64,000 nt of DNA from Saccharomycopsis crataegensis (Eukaryota > Ascomycota > Saccharomycetes > Ascoideales > Saccharomycopsidaceae): assembly GCF_037102585.1 (NCBI RefSeq), contig NW_027043829.1, positions 2,232,001 to 2,296,000 on the forward strand. Direction: 5' to 3'. This document shows, piece by piece, positions 59,763 through 64,000 of the stretch. Numbering within the stretch: the stretch's first letter is position 1; each line of letters begins with the position of its first letter. The notes under the pieces are model-generated. The model saw only the letters and a list, made by a program, of their open reading frames with translations, searched no databases and was not told the origin of the DNA. A program made the position numbers and the translations under genes.

Positions 59763-61397
59763 ATGACTTCCTCTGGTAGCGGAAAAAACTGCGTCCCTAG
59801 ATTACCCATCAGACCCGTTAAAATGGATATCGATCATCTAACAAATGATACCATCACCAACAAACCCTCAACATCGCCATCATCACCAACAAAAAGAACA
59901 AAATTATCAACAACAACAGCAACAACAACAACAACAACAGCAAATTCATCTTCATCTTCTTCAACTTCGCCAAATATCACCTCTCCAATATTTTCTCAAC
60001 CCCATCAACGCTCGTTCCATACCGCTGGCCCAATATCCACGCCATCTACTTGTTCGTCCGTGATGACTATCTCAGCAGCAACCACTTTCGAACCACCACT
60101 GACTCCTCCTTCTAAAAGATCCTCCCTCCATTTGAGACCTTCCACTTCATCAACATTCTTCTCGCCAGAAAAACGCCCAATAACATTGTCCCCAGAAAAG
60201 AAATACTTTTCACCACAGCTGTACCCCCACCAACAACAATATCACTTGCCTAATTCCCCAGCGGTTAAGAGAACGTCTACAGGACTACACAAGCTCAACT
60301 ACCCTCTGACTCCCGATAGAAGAAGTTTGGCTCTTGCCAACAGTCAGTTTGAATTAGCCAGTCCTGGTCAAGCAACCTCGTCTCCCATGTACACCACCGA
60401 CGAAATTCTCAAGTCGTCAGAAAAATTACAGGAGATTTCCTCCAACCTAAAGACGCGATTGCTGTACGCGTTCTTGAAAGTTCAGAATGGGTGGCAAGAC
60501 AAATCCCTTGATCAATTAGAAAACAATCAAGCTGATGACCATTTGGAAAATCCCGATAGTGACCGTCCCCATAAGAAAAGAACCACCGCCCTAGTGAGAA
60601 ACAAGCATAAATCCTTGCCCACGTCATTTTTCCAACAAGGAAATTTCTTGAACCAGTTAACAGAAACTCCTGCTTCTCCTTCGTCTAAAAATCATTCCTC
60701 TTCATTAATGGAACCGTTCAATACCACTCCAAAGTCCAATAGAAATCTGTCTTATAATAATTCGAGAATTATGCTAAAATCCAGCAGTAATTCTGGCGGT
60801 CCTTGTTATAATTTCGAAGAAGAAGATAACATCCTTTCTGCCAATGATGCGTTTCTTGCCGCGATTTCTCGTTCGTCGCCTCAATCGCAAACCATCGTCA
60901 AGCCTCGTCTCCATGTTGTCTCGTCGTCGCGTTCTTTGATGACTGATGGCTTATTATCCAACTCCACCCCTTCTCCATCAAGACCATTGGCGGCTGATGA
61001 TAAACACAAGGAACAAGAAGCGATTCAGCTGTTGCTCCTGTTATCGTCCCCAATATCAAATAACAAAACTACACTTTCTGCCCCTAGCTCATCCAAGAAA
61101 CAACCGCCGTGGGACAATGATCCTCTGAAAGATCATCAGTACAAAATTTCACCAACTCCGAAAAAGCACGCAACAACCATTCCAAGATTTAGGGATGGAA
61201 ACGAAACTGCGTCTCCTGAATCATCACGTCGAGGATCAAGCTCGACCGAAGAAGAAGAAGGCACTGATCCTGAAAATGTCGAGATGACTGAGGTTAAGAA
61301 AGAGGTTACCTGCGACCTCCGAGCCTCGCCATCTGAAGATTCTGCTTCAATTTCTCAAATCAAAGGTAATGGCGAGCCTACTTCCACAACTGCTTAG
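59763..61397 (+). CDS. WHI5: G1/S transcription repressor of the Whi5/Nrm1 family
   Basis: 544 residues, against 295 (Whi5) and 249 (Nrm1) in S. cerevisiae. The only folded-looking part is the family motif at about 218-252: 'SEKLQEISSNLKTRLLYAFLKVQNGWQDKSLDQLE', the GTB box that binds SBF/MBF. The rest is disordered and Ser/Thr/Pro-rich, with many SP/TP sites (PPLTPPSKR, LSPEKK, YPLTPDRR) typical of CDK-controlled inhibitors. Poly-Thr and poly-Ser runs lie near residues 50-70. It should keep G1/S genes off until CDK phosphorylation. I cannot separate Whi5 from Nrm1; many yeasts have one combined gene. A CTG codon (60462-60464) lies inside the GTB box (RL-x-YAFLKV), where I recall Ser or Ala in relatives. 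Confidence 0.85.
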   Translation: MTSSGSGKNCVPRLPIRPVKMDIDHLTNDTITNKPSTSPSSPTKRTKLSTTTATTTTTTANSSSSSSTSPNITSPIFSQPHQRSFHTAGPISTPSTCSSVMTISAATTFEPPLTPPSKRSSLHLRPSTSSTFFSPEKRPITLSPEKKYFSPQLYPHQQQYHLPNSPAVKRTSTGLHKLNYPLTPDRRSLALANSQFELASPGQATSSPMYTTDEILKSSEKLQEISSNLKTRLLYAFLKVQNGWQDKSLDQLENNQADDHLENPDSDRPHKKRTTALVRNKHKSLPTSFFQQGNFLNQLTETPASPSSKNHSSSLMEPFNTTPKSNRNLSYNNSRIMLKSSSNSGGPCYNFEEEDNILSANDAFLAAISRSSPQSQTIVKPRLHVVSSSRSLMTDGLLSNSTPSPSRPLAADDKHKEQEAIQLLLLLSSPISNNKTTLSAPSSSKKQPPWDNDPLKDHQYKISPTPKKHATTIPRFRDGNETASPESSRRGSSSTEEEEGTDPENVEMTEVKKEVTCDLRASPSEDSASISQIKGNGEPTSTTA

Positions 61398-61854
61398 ACA
61401 TCGAGCGATGAGTATAAAAGAATAAGGCGAAACAAAAAAAAAAAAAAAAAAGAAGGTTTTCAAAGAGAGAGTGGGTTACAATCTTACCTTTGATTTACGC
61501 TTGTCGTTTAGCTGTTTCATTTCATTGATTTTGATTGTTTATTTTTTTCACTATTATTATTATTATTATTATTACGAAGTGACGATTTTCATTCTATTTT
61601 TCATTATTTCTGTTTTGTTTTTTTTTTTTGTATCCACCAGAATTACTGCCATCTTTCAGGATCTTATTGATTTTATATTCCTATCTGTCTTTCATCTCTA
61701 TTAAAGGTTATTCATTGTTCTCTTTTTTGAATTATTTAAGTCTTTTGTTTGCTTGATTTTTGGCTTACGGAACTTGTTTATTGCTTGCTTGTCCCTTTTA
61801 TTTTCTTTTTCTTCCAACTCTCTTATTATATTGGTCTTGGTTTTATTTTATTCA

Positions 61855-61975
<121 letters not shown>

Positions 61976-62624
61976 TTTTTTTCTTTCCTTTTCAATATTC
62001 CAATTGGAATTATTTTAATGGGTTGGTTAAATGGTATGATTATTTTTTCTATTCGGGGCAAATATACTTTTTTTTTTTTTTTTTTTCCATCTAAACAATA
62101 AGGTTTGCATTTGCATTTACAGTTTTTGGCACAATTGTATCTGGTTTTGTAATAATTGATAAGCTTAGATTAGTATTTCAGGATAATTTACTACAACTAT
62201 TGGCAAGGAAAATTGGAGGAGAGGGAAACTGGATAGGTCGGTTTCTATTATCAATAAGAGAAAGAAAGTTTGTGTACGTGCCTCAAGGTTGTTAAAAACA
62301 GCAAGCCAGAATTATTATTTTCACTCTGATTTTTTTTTTTGCTATTTATTTCTTTGACTCTTCCTAGTTGATTGATTGGATTGGTTACTTGACCCAATGA
62401 GAACTGAGTAACTAAGGGAATGGAGCCTATTAGAATAATGAAATGAAATTTAGTACCAGGATCCTTATAAATTGAATAATTCTGAATATACAAAAAGAAA
62501 AAAGAAAAACACACCCAAGGGGATCTTCAATTATCCCATTCCTGCGAGAGTTGTTCCATTGAAAAAAAAAAAAAAAAAAAAAAAAAGAATACCTTGATCC
62601 TGAGCAAAAATTGCGAGGATCGCT

Positions 62625-62745
<121 letters not shown>

Positions 62746-64000
62746 CGCATATCTTGAGGATCGAAAATCGTATTTATTGCTCATATTTTGAACAGCAGTG
62801 GGTGGGAAATTCAAAAGATAAGGGGAAAGGAACACCACAAGATTGATATCATATCATATCTTGTGAGAGAAACGAAACGATATTCATCATTTTGAAGTAC
62901 GTTACTCTATAGATCCTATTCTGGAACTTTTTCTTTCTTGATGATAATAATAATAATGATAATAATGATAATGATAATTACTCCCACATCGATCATAGGG
63001 GGAGGGGGATGAACCGAACCGCCCACAATTAATTAGTGAAACACCAATATAAAGATATAATAAAATATGATGAAATAATAATCGCCTCCAAAGGGGGGAG
63101 GCTGTTCTGATGAATTAATTTAAAGAAAAAAATAAAAAAAACAAAAAAAAAAAAATCAGCTCCCTAGAAAGCCACAATAAAATGGAGTGTTGTCAAGTAC
63201 ACTCCAATTTTAACTTACACCAATGGTAGTAGCAGCCTGTTCAGAATCCGTATATTCTGTACAATCGTTGCCATGGATGTTCTTGATGATAATAATATCA
63301 CTCATCCAAGGTGCCACCGGATATCACATGGCAAAGACTGGCCGGAAATACTGTCTTCACACAAGGACGACGACGAAGAAGCAAGCAATGAATAGGTAAT
63401 AAAAAATCAGTAGTAGTACGTAATTACAAAAAAAAAAAAAAAAAAATGCGTTTCACGTTTCTGTAAGTTGGTAGAAATCCTGTGGTACGCGAATGAGAAA
63501 GTAGTAGATTATATTATAGTATTGTCCATGTAAGACACCATCTCACAAAAGTGGGTCCACTAAATAACAATAGTTCTGTATCTCTTACACACACACACGG
63601 AGTTGTCAGGTCCCTGGTTGTTGATCAATTTCTGTTATTTATTTTGGGGAAAAGAGCATCCATCCATCGTTCAGAACTGCCTTCTACAAACACCACCACC
63701 CACCCATGCTGAATAAGAGAGCTACAAATGAAAAAAAAAAAAAACAGCAACACGATCGAACCACCACCAAGAATTATTTTACTGTTTGTGTGTTGTGTGT
63801 TTTTGTGTGGTCTGTTTTCTATTCGTAACGCATCTCTGTTGTTCTTGCAGCAACGTTACAGTTTCAACTTGATGGTGGAGAAAAGGATAAAACACCAAGC
63901 AAGGTATCAAATACGAGATGGAGAACCGTAAAGGAATGAGATTATCTCTTTTGTGTGTATTTGCATCATATATTATGTATATATAGTTATATATTAAAAA

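Noticed and set aside
63456-63470. ATGCGTTTCACGTTTCT followed by GTAAGT, a possible tiny first exon
   Set aside because: No TACTAAC branch point and no acceptor giving an open second exon within the window.
63728-63931. 67-codon plus-strand frame near the right edge
   Set aside because: Starts in a Lys run from an A-tract, no similarity seen, and surrounding DNA is simple-repeat-like.

Overview
This is nuclear chromosomal DNA from a budding yeast (Saccharomycotina). The genes are compact, mostly intronless and closely spaced. The noncoding DNA is AT-rich and full of A/T runs and microsatellites. The few introns show yeast-type signals (GTAAGT or GTGAGT donors, TACTAAC-like branch points). 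The proteins are typical Saccharomycotina orthologues (Trs65, Kex2, Oca4, Mac1, Tfc4, Mrf1). The codon CTG is almost absent from conserved genes. Where it occurs at positions I can align from memory with S. cerevisiae, the partner residue is small or polar and never Leu. This points to a lineage where CUG no longer means Leu, either a CUG-Ser yeast or, less likely, a CUG-Ala yeast. A candidapepsin-like protease and a complex I-like protein fit a yeast outside Saccharomycetaceae. I cannot name the species.

Layout. 0-5 kb: left-truncated PRP42-like U1 snRNP gene and TFC4 (TFIIIC), both minus, then TRS65 (TRAPPII), plus. 7-16 kb: a small basic protein gene, KEX2, PRE5 (with intron), PRP43 and PTC1. 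16-17.6 kb: a long gene-free stretch. 17.6-25.7 kb: a degenerate KH-like gene, NHP2, ERG11, a GPI-anchored wall protein, ISA2 and OCA4. 26-32 kb: MAC1, LCB1 and SCS7. 32.6-41 kb: MCY1, CAR1, an orphan gene with a probable 7-nt first exon, a mitochondrial inner-membrane protein, and a secreted aspartyl protease with a 1.5-kb repeat-bearing promoter. 41-50 kb: a PXA-domain protein, MLH1 (5-codon first exon), an aldehyde dehydrogenase and an SNG1-like protein. 50-61.4 kb: a large disordered protein, VPS55, MRF1, ECM16/DHR1 and a WHI5/NRM1-type G1/S repressor. 61.4-64 kb: gene-free and rich in microsatellites.

Most genes are unrelated housekeeping functions. Some share pathways: LCB1 and SCS7 act in sphingolipid synthesis, ERG11 in ergosterol synthesis. 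PRP43, ECM16 and NHP2 act in ribosome biogenesis, and PAC/RRPE-like promoter motifs occur at PRP43, NHP2 and the small basic gene. KEX2 would process the dibasic pro-peptide of the secreted protease. I found no tRNA or rRNA gene, CRISPR array, transposon or virus-like element. I also saw no clearly novel multi-gene system. The best leads are the CUG reassignment, the tiny first exons and several palindrome-rich promoters.
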